Notes: generated by a model not told the origin, from the sequence alone. DNA of 64,000 nt from Deltaproteobacteria bacterium (GCA_020632715.1 JACKFA010000002.1:486501-550500); one strand, 5' to 3'. Numbered from the stretch's first letter, positions 16,330 to 25,900 are shown. Translations and numbers: made by a program.

Positions 16330-17031
16330 TCAGATCGTGAACGCGAGCGCGACGACGACCGCCGCGAGGACCGCGACGCTCCCGAGGATCCGGTTCCGGC
16401 GCGTCTTCTGCAGGCCCGACGCGTCGAGGAGGTCGTCGTCATCGACGTCGTCCCACCCGGCGTGGCCGACGGCCTCGGCCGGCGCGGGCTCGACGACCTC
16501 GGCGTGGGCGGCCTCGGGGGCGGGCGCCGTCCACGCGTCGAGCTCGTGCACGTCCTCGTAGCGCGCGTGCGAGAGGTCGAGGTCGGGCTCCGACGGGGGC
16601 GCCGGAGCGGGCGCGGGCTCGGCGTAGCTCGCCTCCGCCGGCGCGGCCGCGCGCGGGCCGGTGCTGCGCCGGAAGCTCGACGTGGTGCGCTTCAGCTTCG
16701 TGCGGCTCGTGTCGACGCGCGGCGCCTTCCGCGTGAGCGCCGCCTGCGCGTCCTCGGGCTCGCGCACGGCCACCGGGAGCACCGTCGGCGGCCCCGACGG
16801 CTGCGGCGCCGCGGCCCCGCCCCGGTACACGCGCGCGGCGCGGCGCGGGCGCGACCCCTCGGCGACGGTCGCGTCGTCGTCGTCGACGTGCTCGCCGCGG
16901 GTCGACGCCGCCACGCGGCGGGGGCGCGGTCGCGCGGCCATGGGGCTCCCACAGCACGCGCAGAAGCGCGCGTCGCTCTGGATGTTCAAGCGCCCGCAGG
17001 CGCTGCACTCCCGCCCTTCGCTCAAGACCAC
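16330..17031 (-). CDS. Tail-anchored zinc-ribbon protein
   Basis: A protein of about 233 residues. The N-terminal zinc ribbon reads CSACGRLNIQSDARFCACCG (two CxxC pairs). A long disordered region rich in Asp, Arg, Ala and Pro follows. The C-terminus is a single membrane helix (RILGSVAVLAAVVVALAFTI) ending at the last residue, so the protein should be anchored with its ribbon in the cytoplasm. Start: GTG 17031, 7 bp after GGGGAG; GTG 17037 is possible. A perfect TTGACA on the minus strand at 17133-17138 could be its -35. Diverges from terC. A smaller tail-anchored protein lies on the other side of terC. Confidence 0.75.
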   Translation of the reverse strand: MVLSEGRECSACGRLNIQSDARFCACCGSPMAARPRPRRVAASTRGEHVDDDDATVAEGSRPRRAARVYRGGAAAPQPSGPPTVLPVAVREPEDAQAALTRKAPRVDTSRTKLKRTTSSFRRSTGPRAAAPAEASYAEPAPAPAPPSEPDLDLSHARYEDVHELDAWTAPAPEAAHAEVVEPAPAEAVGHAGWDDVDDDDLLDASGLQKTRRNRILGSVAVLAAVVVALAFTI

Positions 17032-17229
17032 GATCACTCTCCCCGGACGAGCCACCACGACCGCGCGAGGGTGGCGCGGCGACGGCTTCACACGTCGTAG
17101 AACGGTGGCCCACGGCCTCGGCTTTAGCCGTTTGTCAACGAGCGTAACCGCGCTCGCCGACGCAGGCGGGTCCGAGCCGCGCGCGCGCGGGCTTCCCCAG
17201 CGCGCGCAGATCCCCCAGGATGCGGAGCC

Positions 17230-17985
17230 ATGGAACTGCTGACGTCCGCCGACGCCTGGATCTCGCTCCTCGTCCTGACCCTCATGGAAGTGGTCCTGGG
17301 CATCGACAACATCGTGTTCATCACGATCCTCTGCGGTCGACTGCCCCGCGAGAGGCAGCTCCGCGCGCGCCGCATCGGCCTCGCCGTCGCGCTCGGTTCG
17401 CGGATCCTGCTCCTCCTCGGCATCACCTGGGTCATGAGGCTCCAGGACACGCTCTTCGAGCTCGTGCGTCCCTGGAGCGGCAAAGACCTCATCCTCCTCT
17501 TCGGCGGCCTCTTCCTCGTCTACAAGGCCACGAAGGAGATCTACGAGAACGTCGAGAACCCGGGCGAGCACCACGCGCCCGACACGGACGTCGCCGCGCC
17601 CGCCATGACCGCCGAGGCCGTCGGCAAGCTGATGCGCGCGATCATCATGCAGGTCGTCGTGCTCGACGTCGTGTTCTCGCTCGACTCCGTCATCACCGCG
17701 GTCGGCATGGCCGAGCACCTCGAGGTGATGGTCGTCGCCGTGATCCTCGCGGTCGGGATCATGATGGCCTTCGCCGGGCCCATCGGAGACTTCGTGCAGA
17801 ACCACGCCTCGGTGCGCGTGCTCGCGCTCGCGTTCCTCGTGCTCATCGGCGTGATGTTGATGGTCGAGGCCACCGGCGGGCACGTCAGCAAGGGCTACAT
17901 CTACTCGGCGATGGGCTTCTCGCTGCTCGTCGAGGTGCTGAACCTGCGCCGGAAGGCGCGCGAGCAGCCCCCCGCGCACGGCTGA
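17230..17985 (+). CDS. TerC-family membrane transporter
   Basis: A 251-residue integral membrane protein with about seven hydrophobic helices. Two acidic family motifs are intact: MEVVLGIDNIVFITIL in helix one and VVFSLDSVITAVGMAE in the repeat. TerC homologs move Mn2+ or Ca2+ out of the cytoplasm or supply metal to exported enzymes; some are linked to tellurite resistance. A cytoplasmic loop at about 115-130 has ENPGEHHAPDTD, a possible metal-binding patch. The upstream 200 bp shows no sign of the yybP-ykoY manganese riboswitch that controls some relatives. Confidence 0.9.
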   Translation: MELLTSADAWISLLVLTLMEVVLGIDNIVFITILCGRLPRERQLRARRIGLAVALGSRILLLLGITWVMRLQDTLFELVRPWSGKDLILLFGGLFLVYKATKEIYENVENPGEHHAPDTDVAAPAMTAEAVGKLMRAIIMQVVVLDVVFSLDSVITAVGMAEHLEVMVVAVILAVGIMMAFAGPIGDFVQNHASVRVLALAFLVLIGVMLMVEATGGHVSKGYIYSAMGFSLLVEVLNLRRKAREQPPAHG

Positions 17986-18004
17986 GCCGGCCGCGCGCGG
18001 GCGC

Positions 18005-18304
18005 TCAGAGTATGAACGCCGCGAGCGCCGCGATCGCCGCGATCGCGATGACCGGGCCCAGCCAGACCGGCATCTCGCGCCGGCGCGGCGCGTCCTCGGG
18101 CCACACCCCGAGCACGGCCTCGGGATCGGTCTTCCGGCGCGCGCTCGTCGCGACCGCCACGCGCGGGTCCCGCACGAGCGGGGTCGCCGTCGGCGTCGGC
18201 GGTGGCGGCGGCGCCGCGGGCGTCGTGATCCCCGGGAGGTCCACGATCGGCACCGGCGGCTCGTCGACCGACATCTCCACGAACTCGAGGTCCGTCGTCG
18301 GCAT
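18005..18304 (-). CDS. Small tail-anchored protein
   Basis: A 99-residue protein: acidic start (TTDLEFVEMSVDEPP), a Pro/Thr/Ala-rich disordered middle, then a C-terminal membrane helix (WLGPVIAIAAIAALAAFIL) that ends the chain. No domain recognised. It converges on terC with 19 bp between stops. ATG 18304 was preferred because the longer frame to 18616 would read through the 157-bp quasi-palindrome. Codon use is like its neighbours, and the resemblance in design to the zinc-ribbon protein at 16330 is notable. Confidence 0.6.
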   Translation of the reverse strand: MPTTDLEFVEMSVDEPPVPIVDLPGITTPAAPPPPPTPTATPLVRDPRVAVATSARRKTDPEAVLGVWPEDAPRRREMPVWLGPVIAIAAIAALAAFIL

Positions 18305-18390
18305 GATGCGCGCGACCCGCAGCCGGACCCCCGTGCGCGGGCGCCGGTGGCGCGTGCCCGTGCGCGGCCCCGCGGGCCAGCGCGGGCCTA

Positions 18391-18547
18391 GCAGTCCTCG
18401 GGGAGATTCTCCCGTCGTCTGACTTGCTCTTGTGCTCTCAGCCGGCCCGTCTCGTCGGTCGCGTACTTCGAGTACGCTCCCTCCTCGCCGAGCCAGCTGA
18501 GAGCACGACGCTGCGCCAGACTCGGTCCGAACTTCCCCGAGGACTGC
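18391..18547. repeat. 157-bp quasi-palindrome with nested perfect hairpins
   Basis: Two arms of 77 bp around a TCG centre. Perfectly paired blocks at matching distances: GCAGTCCTCGGGGA (18391-18404) with TCCCCGAGGACTGC (18534-18547); GTGCTCTCAG with CTGAGAGCAC; and GCGTACT (18461-18467) with AGTACGC (18471-18477). The stretches between match only about half of the time but have equal lengths in both arms. It fills the middle of the 426-bp gap 18305-18730; no ORF, and outside it I see nothing else in the gap. Could be a fold-back mobile element or a structured RNA. Confidence 0.75.
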
Positions 18548-18730
18548 GAGCGGCTGCTCGCCGCCGCCCCCCGTCGTCTCTTTCGCGTCCAAGCCTTCTT
18601 CCATCGCCTCGCCCACTCGCAGACGTCGTCCCGATCACCCTCATCGGCAGCCCGTCGCGAAAGTTTACCGGCGATCACCGCGCCGGTTACGTGGGTGGCA
18701 CCGCGCGGCCCGTCCGGGTATGACGACCGC

Positions 18731-20266
18731 ATGAGCGACGACGCCGCGCCTCCCCCGCCGAACCCCTTCGACGACTTCGTCTACCCGGGCTACGCCTACT
18801 GGTTCACACACCCGGATCACCTCGGGCTCCTGGCGTGGCTCCACTATCTCGAGCCCGCCCCGGCGAGCGCGTGCCGCGTCCTCGAGCTCGGCTGCGGCGA
18901 CGGCGGGAACCTGCTCTCCCTCGCGCAGGCCCTGCCCGAGAGCCGCTTCGTCGGCGTCGACCTCGCCGGAGAGCCCATCTACCGCGGCCTCGCCCTCGCC
19001 GGCGACCTCGGCCTCGACAACGTCGACCTCCGACAGGCCGACGTGCGCGATCTCCTCGCGTGGCCCGACGACGACCTCGGCTCCTTCGACTTCATCGTCG
19101 CCCACGGCCTCTTCTCGTGGGTGCCGGACGACGTCCGCGAGGCCGTCCTCGCCGTCATCCGCCGCGCCCTCGCTCCGAACGGCGTCGCCGTCGTGAGCTT
19201 CAACGCCTACCCGGGGATGCACGACTACGAGGCGCTCCGGCACTTCATGCGCTTCCACTCGCTCACCTACGCCCCCGAGGAGCGCGTGAAGGGCGCGCGC
19301 GACGGCGGTCTCTGGTACGCCGCGCAGATCGCGACGATGGCGCCCGAGATCAAGGGCGCGCTCATGCAGCGCCTGTACACGTCCCTCGAGCGCTCGTCGG
19401 ACGCGCTCATCCGCCACGACTACCTCGCCGAGAACGAGCAGAGCTTCTGGTTCACGGACTTCATGGAGCGGGCGCAGCGGCACGGGCTCGCCTTCCTCAC
19501 GAACGCGAAGCCGACGGTGCTGCGCCTCGCGCACTTCTCGCCGGAGCACGCCGAGCTCCTGCGCGGCGTGACCGACCCGATCCGCCAGCAGCAGTACATG
19601 GACTTCCTCGCGAACACGCGCTTCCGCGTGGTCGCCCTCTGCCGCGCGGAGGCGCGCCTCGAGCGCTCCGCGGACCTCGGGCGCTTCGCCGGGCTCGCCC
19701 TCGAGGACCGCGCGCACACCGACGTCTGGGCCGAGGAGCTCCGCGACGACGAGAAGGTCACGCTCGAGACGCCGCACGGCCTCGTCGAGCTCTCGGGGCG
19801 GCCGCTCCGCATCGCGCTCTCCGTCCTGCACGCCGCGGCGCCCCGGGCGCTGACGCTCGAGGAGCTGCTCGCCCGCACGATCCCCGAGCTCGCCCGCTTC
19901 GGCGCGGACGATGGGCTCGCGGCGAACGAGGACGGCCGCGCGCAGCTCGGGGCGTGGCTCACGCGCGAGCTCGTCGCCGTCTGGTTCCAGGGGCTCGTGC
20001 ACCTCTGGCACGAGCCGCCGGACCTCGCCGCGGCGGTCCCCGAGCGCCCGCAGACGGGGCCCCTCCAGCGGGAGCGGGCCCGGGAGCGGGCGACCGTGCC
20101 GTCGCTCGCGCACCGCGAGGAGCCGCTCGACGCGCTCGAGCGCGCCGTGCTCGCGCTCTGCGACGGGGCGCGGACGGGCGTCGAGATCGCGCGCGAGCTC
20201 GGCGAACGCGACGTGGGCGAGGTGCTCGCGCGCCTCCACCGCCTCGCCTTCTTCGCGCCCGGCTGA
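18731..20266 (+). CDS. SAM methyltransferase with methyltransferase regulatory domain (protein-lysine type)
   Basis: A 511-residue protein in three parts. Residues 45-160: class I methyltransferase, CRVLELGCGDGGNLLSLAQA (SAM motif I), FVGVDLAGEPI, and DFIVAHGLFSWVPD (motif IV/V). Residues 215-300: the regulatory domain (PF10119 type) with LIRHDYLAENEQSFWFTDFM. Residues 350-511: a C-terminal helical region. The same plan occurs in outer-membrane protein lysine methyltransferases described in Rickettsia and relatives, so a protein substrate is plausible but unproven. ATG 18731; no clear ribosome site. The quasi-palindrome ends 183 bp upstream. Confidence 0.85.
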   Translation: MSDDAAPPPPNPFDDFVYPGYAYWFTHPDHLGLLAWLHYLEPAPASACRVLELGCGDGGNLLSLAQALPESRFVGVDLAGEPIYRGLALAGDLGLDNVDLRQADVRDLLAWPDDDLGSFDFIVAHGLFSWVPDDVREAVLAVIRRALAPNGVAVVSFNAYPGMHDYEALRHFMRFHSLTYAPEERVKGARDGGLWYAAQIATMAPEIKGALMQRLYTSLERSSDALIRHDYLAENEQSFWFTDFMERAQRHGLAFLTNAKPTVLRLAHFSPEHAELLRGVTDPIRQQQYMDFLANTRFRVVALCRAEARLERSADLGRFAGLALEDRAHTDVWAEELRDDEKVTLETPHGLVELSGRPLRIALSVLHAAAPRALTLEELLARTIPELARFGADDGLAANEDGRAQLGAWLTRELVAVWFQGLVHLWHEPPDLAAAVPERPQTGPLQRERARERATVPSLAHREEPLDALERAVLALCDGARTGVEIARELGERDVGEVLARLHRLAFFAPG

Positions 20267-20333
20267 GCGCCGGGCGACGCCGCGGTCACGCAAAATGACG
20301 CGCCTGGGGTCGAGTCCGGCGTTTGGAGCCCCT

Positions 20334-23249
20334 ATGATGCGGGGGATGTCACGACCGCACGAGATCGGGGGGGCGCGGGGGGGGCGGGCGCGGTTCGCGC
20401 GCGCCGGGGCGCTGCTGGCGCTGCTCGCGCTCGCGGTGGGCGGCTGCTCGAGCGACGACGGCGGGCGCGACGCGGCCATCGCCGACACGGCCGACACGAG
20501 CGCGCCGGACACGACGTCGTCGGCGCTGCTCGTCGCGGACCCGGAGCGCATCGACTTCCCCGTGACGACCGTCGGCGTGCCGCTCATCGCCGACCTCGAG
20601 CTCGAGAACGTGGGCGAGGAGCCGATCGTCGTCGACCGCATCGCGTTCGTGAGCGGCGACGGCGAGCTCGGCACGAACCTCCTCGAGACGACGGTCGGCC
20701 CGGGCGCGAAGGTCGTCGTGAAGGTCACGTTCTACGCGCTCACGGCCGGCACCCACGCCGACACGCTCCGGGTGCGCTCGAACGCCCGCAACGGGCCCGT
20801 GCTCGACGTGCCCGTGCTCGCGATCGCGAACGTCGGCGTCTGCGAGGACCTCGACGGCGACCAGCACGGCGTCGGCTGCGCCGCCGGCGCCGACTGCGAC
20901 GAGGACGACGACGCCATCTACGCCGGCGCCCCCGAGCGCTGCAACGGCGAGGACGACAACTGCAACAACCTCTACGACGAGTCCTTCGTCGGGCTCGGGG
21001 AGCCCTGCTCGGTCGGGCTCGGGCGCTGTGCGCGCGACGGGCACCGCGTCTGCGCGGACGACGGCGCCGGCACGAGGTGCGACACCGAGCCCGCGCCGGG
21101 CGCCGCGGAGCTCTGCAACGGCGAGGACGACGACTGCGACGGCCTCACCGACGAGGACTTCCCCTCGAAGGGCGGGCTCTGCAGCGTCGGCCTCGGCGCC
21201 TGCCGCGTCGTCGACAAGTACGTCTGCGCGCCGACCCTCGGCGGGCTCACCTGCCCGGTGACCGCGCGCCCGCCGTCGACCGAGGTGTGCGACGACGGCG
21301 TCGACAACGACTGCGACGGCGTCGTCGACGAGGGGCAGATCGAGGTCTGCGGGAACCGCGTCGACGACGACTGCGACGGCCAGACGGACGAGTCGGGCTC
21401 GCGCTGGGGCGAGGTCTTCTTCGCGCGCGACCAGGGCGACACGGTCGCGGTCTACCCCTCGAGCGGCGACGGCACCTTCGAGCCGCCCATCGTGCTCGAC
21501 TTCCCGGGGGACGCCCGCTACTCGGTGCTCGCCGTGGCCGACATCGACGGCGACCGCTGGCTCGATCTGCTCGTGCGCGAGACGGTCCTCGCGGGGCGCC
21601 AGCGCTGCCTGACGGCGAGCCAGTGCGGCGCGGGCTACACCTGCGCCGAGGGGATCTGCCGGCGCCTCTGCACGAACGACGGCCAGTGCAACGAGTTCCC
21701 GCTCGAGCGCTGCGTCGACACGCGCTCGCACCCGGTCAGCCAGGACACCTACTGCGTCCCGCCGGCGAAGGTCTACCTCGCGCGCTCGAGCTGCACGGGC
21801 GCCCAGTCCATCGAGCTCACCGAGCTCTTCACGCTCGACCCGGGCGACGTCGCCGGCCCCGTGCTCGACGTCGACGGCAACGGCCACGTCGACCTCGTCG
21901 GGCTCCACCACTGGGCCGAGGGCAAGCGCGGCTTCGTGTGGCTCAACGACGGTCACGGCGGCTACGCGCGCGTCTCGCCGGCCTTCGACTACGGCCCGCT
22001 CTTCGGCCCCGGCGTGCTCGGGCACTGGCAGTGGGGGCTCTCGGCGAGCGGCAAGGACCTCGACGGCGACGGCTACGTCGACGTCATCGGGCAGAGCGTC
22101 GCCTCGACCGACGCCACGACCACCGGCTTCTGGTACCTCCGGAGCCGCGGCGACGGCACGTTCGACCCGATGGTCGCGCTCGGCGCGGACATCCCGTCAC
22201 CGGCGAACCTGACCGCGGTCGGCGACTTCGACGGCGACGGCGATCAGGACATCGTCGGCGGGCTCGACGAGGACGGGCAGCCAGGCGCGGCCTGGATCCT
22301 CCTGAACCTCGGCGGGAGCCCGCTCCCCGCCTGGGTCGCGGCGTACGAGGTGTTCGACCTCGTGCCGACCTGGAACCAGGGCTCGGACAAGCCCGGCCTC
22401 GGCGACGGCGCGAGCTACGACTTCAACGGCGACCGGCGGCCCGACATCCTCGCGTCCTGGGTGCCGTCGGAGTGCGGGAGCTTCATCTACGGCTGCACCG
22501 ACGTGCAGGACCCGGCGAACCTCTGCTTCGGCGGCGACTGCCGGAAGGTGGCGTTCCTGCCGAACATCACGGCGTCGCCGTGCCCCGTGGGGACGGCGTG
22601 CGTCGGCGGGCAGTGCGCGCCGGGGTGCGCGGCGAGCTGCGAGGCGAAGGAGTGCGGCAGCGACGGGTGCGGCGGGACCTGCGGCGCCTGCGCCGAGGGG
22701 GCGCTCTGCCAGCGCGGGCGCTGCGTCGTCGACTGCGTGCCCGACTGCGACGGGCGGCAGTGCGGCGACGACGGCTGCGGCGGGCGCTGCGGCGCGTGCG
22801 AGGTGGGGCTCGTGTGCGACGACGGTCACTGCAGCGACGACTGCGTGCCGAGCTGCGCCGGGAAGCGCTGCGGCGACGACGGCTGCGGCGGGACGTGCGC
22901 GGTCTTCGGGCCGCCGGAGCTCGTCGCGTTCGACAAGAACCCGCACACGGCGCTCCGCGCGCCGCTGAACGTGCCGCCGACGCGGCCGGGGATCGCCATC
23001 GAGCCGGCGAACCCCGGGCCGAACGCGGACCTCGCCTGCGTCGTGACGACGGCGAGCTACGACCTGGACCCGGTGGTCTACCAGACGCGCTGGTTCCGCG
23101 ACGGCGTCTACGAGAAGACGCTCGGCAACGTGGCGCGCGTGCCGGCGGACCGCACGGACCCAGGCGCGCGCTGGCGCTGCGAGGTGCGGGCGAGCGACGG
23201 CAGCGAGCGCTCCCCGCCCGCGACGGCCGAGGTCGTCATCGGGCAGTAG
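20334..23249 (+). CDS. Large surface lipoprotein with MopE-like, FG-GAP and Cys-rich motifs
   Basis: About 971 residues. Lipobox Val-Gly-Gly-Cys near residue 38. Then an Ig-like/ASH-type domain (about 70-175), four metal-binding motifs of the MopE type (CNGEDDNCNNLYDE, CNGEDDDCDGLTDE, CDDGVDNDCDGVVDE, CGNRVDDDCDGQTDE), FG-GAP-like calcium loops (DIDGDRWLDLL, DVDGNGHVDLV, DLDGDGYVDVI, DFDGDGDQDIV), three CGxDGCGGxCG Cys-rich repeats and a final Ig-like segment. Such mosaics are common in Myxococcota; MopE in Methylococcus binds copper. Here the role is unknown, probably adhesion or metal binding. GGAG lies 5 bp before ATG 20334; ATG 20337 is equally possible. Confidence 0.85.
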   Translation: MMRGMSRPHEIGGARGGRARFARAGALLALLALAVGGCSSDDGGRDAAIADTADTSAPDTTSSALLVADPERIDFPVTTVGVPLIADLELENVGEEPIVVDRIAFVSGDGELGTNLLETTVGPGAKVVVKVTFYALTAGTHADTLRVRSNARNGPVLDVPVLAIANVGVCEDLDGDQHGVGCAAGADCDEDDDAIYAGAPERCNGEDDNCNNLYDESFVGLGEPCSVGLGRCARDGHRVCADDGAGTRCDTEPAPGAAELCNGEDDDCDGLTDEDFPSKGGLCSVGLGACRVVDKYVCAPTLGGLTCPVTARPPSTEVCDDGVDNDCDGVVDEGQIEVCGNRVDDDCDGQTDESGSRWGEVFFARDQGDTVAVYPSSGDGTFEPPIVLDFPGDARYSVLAVADIDGDRWLDLLVRETVLAGRQRCLTASQCGAGYTCAEGICRRLCTNDGQCNEFPLERCVDTRSHPVSQDTYCVPPAKVYLARSSCTGAQSIELTELFTLDPGDVAGPVLDVDGNGHVDLVGLHHWAEGKRGFVWLNDGHGGYARVSPAFDYGPLFGPGVLGHWQWGLSASGKDLDGDGYVDVIGQSVASTDATTTGFWYLRSRGDGTFDPMVALGADIPSPANLTAVGDFDGDGDQDIVGGLDEDGQPGAAWILLNLGGSPLPAWVAAYEVFDLVPTWNQGSDKPGLGDGASYDFNGDRRPDILASWVPSECGSFIYGCTDVQDPANLCFGGDCRKVAFLPNITASPCPVGTACVGGQCAPGCAASCEAKECGSDGCGGTCGACAEGALCQRGRCVVDCVPDCDGRQCGDDGCGGRCGACEVGLVCDDGHCSDDCVPSCAGKRCGDDGCGGTCAVFGPPELVAFDKNPHTALRAPLNVPPTRPGIAIEPANPGPNADLACVVTTASYDLDPVVYQTRWFRDGVYEKTLGNVARVPADRTDPGARWRCEVRASDGSERSPPATAEVVIGQ

Positions 23250-23277
23250 AGGCCGCGCGAGGAGCCGCGCACCGCAG

Positions 23278-24117
23278 TCAGCCGGGGAAGAAGATCGGGT
23301 CGCGGCTCTGGATGAAGCGCTCGATCGCCTCGGCGGCGGTGCCCGAGAGGTTCACGAACTGCACGCCCACGCCGGCCGGCTGCGACTCGTCGTCGCCCGC
23401 GCGGCGGAGCCAGCGCACGACGCCGCGGCCGCGGATCTCGATGCCGTTCGGGAGGCGGAAGGCGAGGTCCACGTCGGCGCCCACGGGCACGACGCGCTCG
23501 GTCGCGATGAAGAGGCCGCCGTCGCTGATGTTCTCGCTGAAGCCGGCGAAGAAGTTGCTCGCGCTGTGGAGGTCGATCTCGGCGTCCATGCGGACGCGTG
23601 GCTGCTCGCGGCGCGGCGCGATCTCGGGAAGATCGATCTCGCGAACGGCGCGCGGCGCGGTCGCGGGCCGCTCGGCGCGGGCCCCGAGGTCCGCGAGCTC
23701 GGCGCGACCGTCGTCCATCATGCGGTCGAGGTAGTCGAGCTCGCCGCGGAGGTGGCGGAGCTCGAGGCGGAGCGAGCTCACCACCCAGGCGCGGGCGCGG
23801 ACGGCGTCCTCGCGCACGGTGAGCGCGCGATCCTCGTGATCCTCGAGGTCGAGGGTCGGGGCGAGCGCGCCGCGCACGCGGTGATAGAGGTGCGTGAGCT
23901 CGTTCACGTCGCCGCGGGCGGCGGCGGCGTCGCGGACGCTCGCGACGAAGGCGGCGAGGGCCTCACCGACGGCGTCCACCCGGGCGCGCGCGGCCTCGAG
24001 CTCCGTCTCGACGGCGGCCTCGTCCTCGGTGACGGTCGTCTCGGCGCGCGCGAGCTCGGCGCGCCGGTGATCGAGGGTGCGCTCGACGTCCCGCGGCTTC
24101 CTCTGCGGCTGAGGCAT
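23278..24117 (-). CDS. PilZ-domain protein with coiled-coil N-terminus
   Basis: A 279-residue cytoplasmic protein. Residues 5-165 are charged and helical, with heptad-like runs of Ala, Leu, Glu and Arg, so a coiled coil is likely. Residues 185-279 are a PilZ domain of the myxobacterial type (TIGR02266): FFAGFSENISDGGLFIATER, then LAFRLPNGIEIRGRGVVRWL and GVGVQFVNLSG. The RxxxR stretch that binds cyclic di-GMP in classic PilZ domains is not clear, so binding is uncertain. GAGGAGGAAGGCC directly before ATG 24117 fixes the start. Converges on the surface lipoprotein gene. Confidence 0.87.
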   Translation of the reverse strand: MPQPQRKPRDVERTLDHRRAELARAETTVTEDEAAVETELEAARARVDAVGEALAAFVASVRDAAAARGDVNELTHLYHRVRGALAPTLDLEDHEDRALTVREDAVRARAWVVSSLRLELRHLRGELDYLDRMMDDGRAELADLGARAERPATAPRAVREIDLPEIAPRREQPRVRMDAEIDLHSASNFFAGFSENISDGGLFIATERVVPVGADVDLAFRLPNGIEIRGRGVVRWLRRAGDDESQPAGVGVQFVNLSGTAAEAIERFIQSRDPIFFPG

Positions 24118-24301
24118 GGCCTTCCTCCTCGAGCGTGGCTGACTGTTCGGGTCATCCATCGGCGCGCCGGGGTCACGGGTTGAGCGGTTTGTCGGGGGCG
24201 CCTCAGAATCTACCGCGCGCGGCCGCGCGACGCCAGCCACGCCGTAGGCGACGACAGTGTCCGGTGGCTGCTCGTCGCGCGCCGCGCCGCCGCGGGACGG
24301 C

Positions 24302-25816
24302 TCAGGACGGCATCAGCCGCCGCACGTCCGTCAGGAGCCCCGCGCTCGGCACGCCCCAGCCGGCCTCGTAGCCGAAGAGCTCGCGCGGCGGGCGCGTGCG
24401 GAAGCACTCGTCGACGATCTCGAAGTCGTCGAGCGTGACCTCCGCTGGGTGGTCGTAGCCGCAGGCGTGCGTCAGCCACATGAGCTCCTTCCGGAGCGAC
24501 ACGAGGTAGTTCGCGAGCCGGTGCGACTTCACCTCGGGGTCGAGCCCGCGCATGAGCCACTTGCTCTGCGTCGCGACGCCCGTCGGGCAGCGCCCCGTGT
24601 GGCAGCGCTGCGCCTGGATGCAGCCGACGGCCATCATCGCCTCGCGGCCGACGGCGATGAGGTCGCAGCCGAGGCCCATCGCGAAGAGCGACTCGGCCGG
24701 GAAGCCGAGGCGGCCGCTGCCGACGAAGGCGACGCGGTCGGTGAGGCCGTGGCGGGCGAAGATCTGGTAGACCCGCGAGAAGCCGATCTTGAAGGGCAGG
24801 GCGACGTGATCGGTGAACACGAGGGGGGCCGCGCCGGTGCCGCCTTCGCCGCCGTCGATCTGGATGTAGTCGACGCCGCGATCGCCCTTCGCCATGAGGG
24901 CCGCGAGCTCCTCCCAGAAGCCGAGCGCGCCGACGGCCGACTTGATGCCGACGGGGCGCCCTGTCTCGTCGGCGATGCGCTCGACGAGGTCGAGCATCTC
25001 GTCGGCCGAGCGGAAGGCCGTGTGCATCGGGGGCGAGATGACGTCGCGGCCGAGCGGGACGTGGCGGATCTCGGCGATCTCCTTCGTCACCTTCGCGCCG
25101 GGCAGGACGCCGCCGCGCCCGGGCTTGGCGCCCTGCGAGAGCTTGAGCTCGACCGCGCGCACCTTGTAGCGCTGGCACTTCTCCTTCAGCTTCTCCATCG
25201 AGAAGTTGCCGTGCTCGTCGCGCGCGCCGAAGTAGCCCGTGCCGAGCTGGTAGATGAGGTCGCCGCCGTGGTCGTGGTGCGGCGAGATCCCGCCCTCGCC
25301 GGTGTTCTGCTGCGAGCGCGCCATGACGACGCCGCGGTTGATGGCCTCGACGGCGGCCGCCGACAGCGAGCCGTAGCTCATGGCCGTCGTGTAGACGATG
25401 GACTCGGGGCGGTAGGCGTGGCGCCGGCCGCGCGGGCCGCCGACGACCTTCGCGCAGGGCACGAGGTAGAGCGGGTCGGTGTGGGCGTCGTCCTTCGGGA
25501 AGGTGCTCTGCTTGATGATGAGGTAGTTCGGCGAGTTCTCGAGGTCGTTGTCGGTGCCGAAGCCGAAGTAGTTGTTCTCCTTCTTCGCCGACGCGTAGAC
25601 CCAGCGCCGCTGGTCGCGCGAGAACGGCCGCTCCTCGTCGTTGTCGGTGACGATGTACTGGCGGAGCTCGGGGCCGATGGCCTCGAGGATGTAGCGGAAG
25701 TGCCCGATGATCGGGAAGTTGCGCAGGATCGCGTGCTTCGTCTGCAGGAGGTCGTAGACCACCAGCGCGACCAGCAGCGCGAGGAAGATGATCAAGACCC
25801 ACAAACCTGCGCTCAT
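24302..25816 (-). CDS. FMN-binding glutamate-synthase-domain protein, membrane-anchored
   Basis: A 504-residue protein. Residues 4-22 are a membrane helix (LWVLIIFLALLVALVVYDLL). The rest is the FMN/Fe-S central domain of glutamate synthase: MSYGSLSAAAVEAINRG, NTGEGGISPHHDHGGDLI, ELKLSQGAKPGRGG, DYIQIDGGEGGTGAAP and CIQAQRCHTGRCPTGVATQ, whose Cys spacing fits a 3Fe-4S cluster. Glutaminase and the rest of GltB are absent. Such stand-alone proteins are widespread and annotated as FMN-binding glutamate synthase family; their substrate is often unknown. The anchor would place it at the inner membrane. Confidence 0.92.
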   Translation of the reverse strand: MSAGLWVLIIFLALLVALVVYDLLQTKHAILRNFPIIGHFRYILEAIGPELRQYIVTDNDEERPFSRDQRRWVYASAKKENNYFGFGTDNDLENSPNYLIIKQSTFPKDDAHTDPLYLVPCAKVVGGPRGRRHAYRPESIVYTTAMSYGSLSAAAVEAINRGVVMARSQQNTGEGGISPHHDHGGDLIYQLGTGYFGARDEHGNFSMEKLKEKCQRYKVRAVELKLSQGAKPGRGGVLPGAKVTKEIAEIRHVPLGRDVISPPMHTAFRSADEMLDLVERIADETGRPVGIKSAVGALGFWEELAALMAKGDRGVDYIQIDGGEGGTGAAPLVFTDHVALPFKIGFSRVYQIFARHGLTDRVAFVGSGRLGFPAESLFAMGLGCDLIAVGREAMMAVGCIQAQRCHTGRCPTGVATQSKWLMRGLDPEVKSHRLANYLVSLRKELMWLTHACGYDHPAEVTLDDFEIVDECFRTRPPRELFGYEAGWGVPSAGLLTDVRRLMPS

Positions 25817-25900
25817 GCGAGACCCCCGTCGTTCACGCGCGGATCATGGCGCGAACGCGGCGCGAGCGCAAAGGCGCCGGGCGGGCCGGCCGGGCTCCGC

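Noticed and set aside
17040..17229. yybP-ykoY manganese riboswitch before terC
   Set aside because: The conserved loop motifs of that riboswitch are not seen; only a short CGGCTTTAGCCG palindrome is present.
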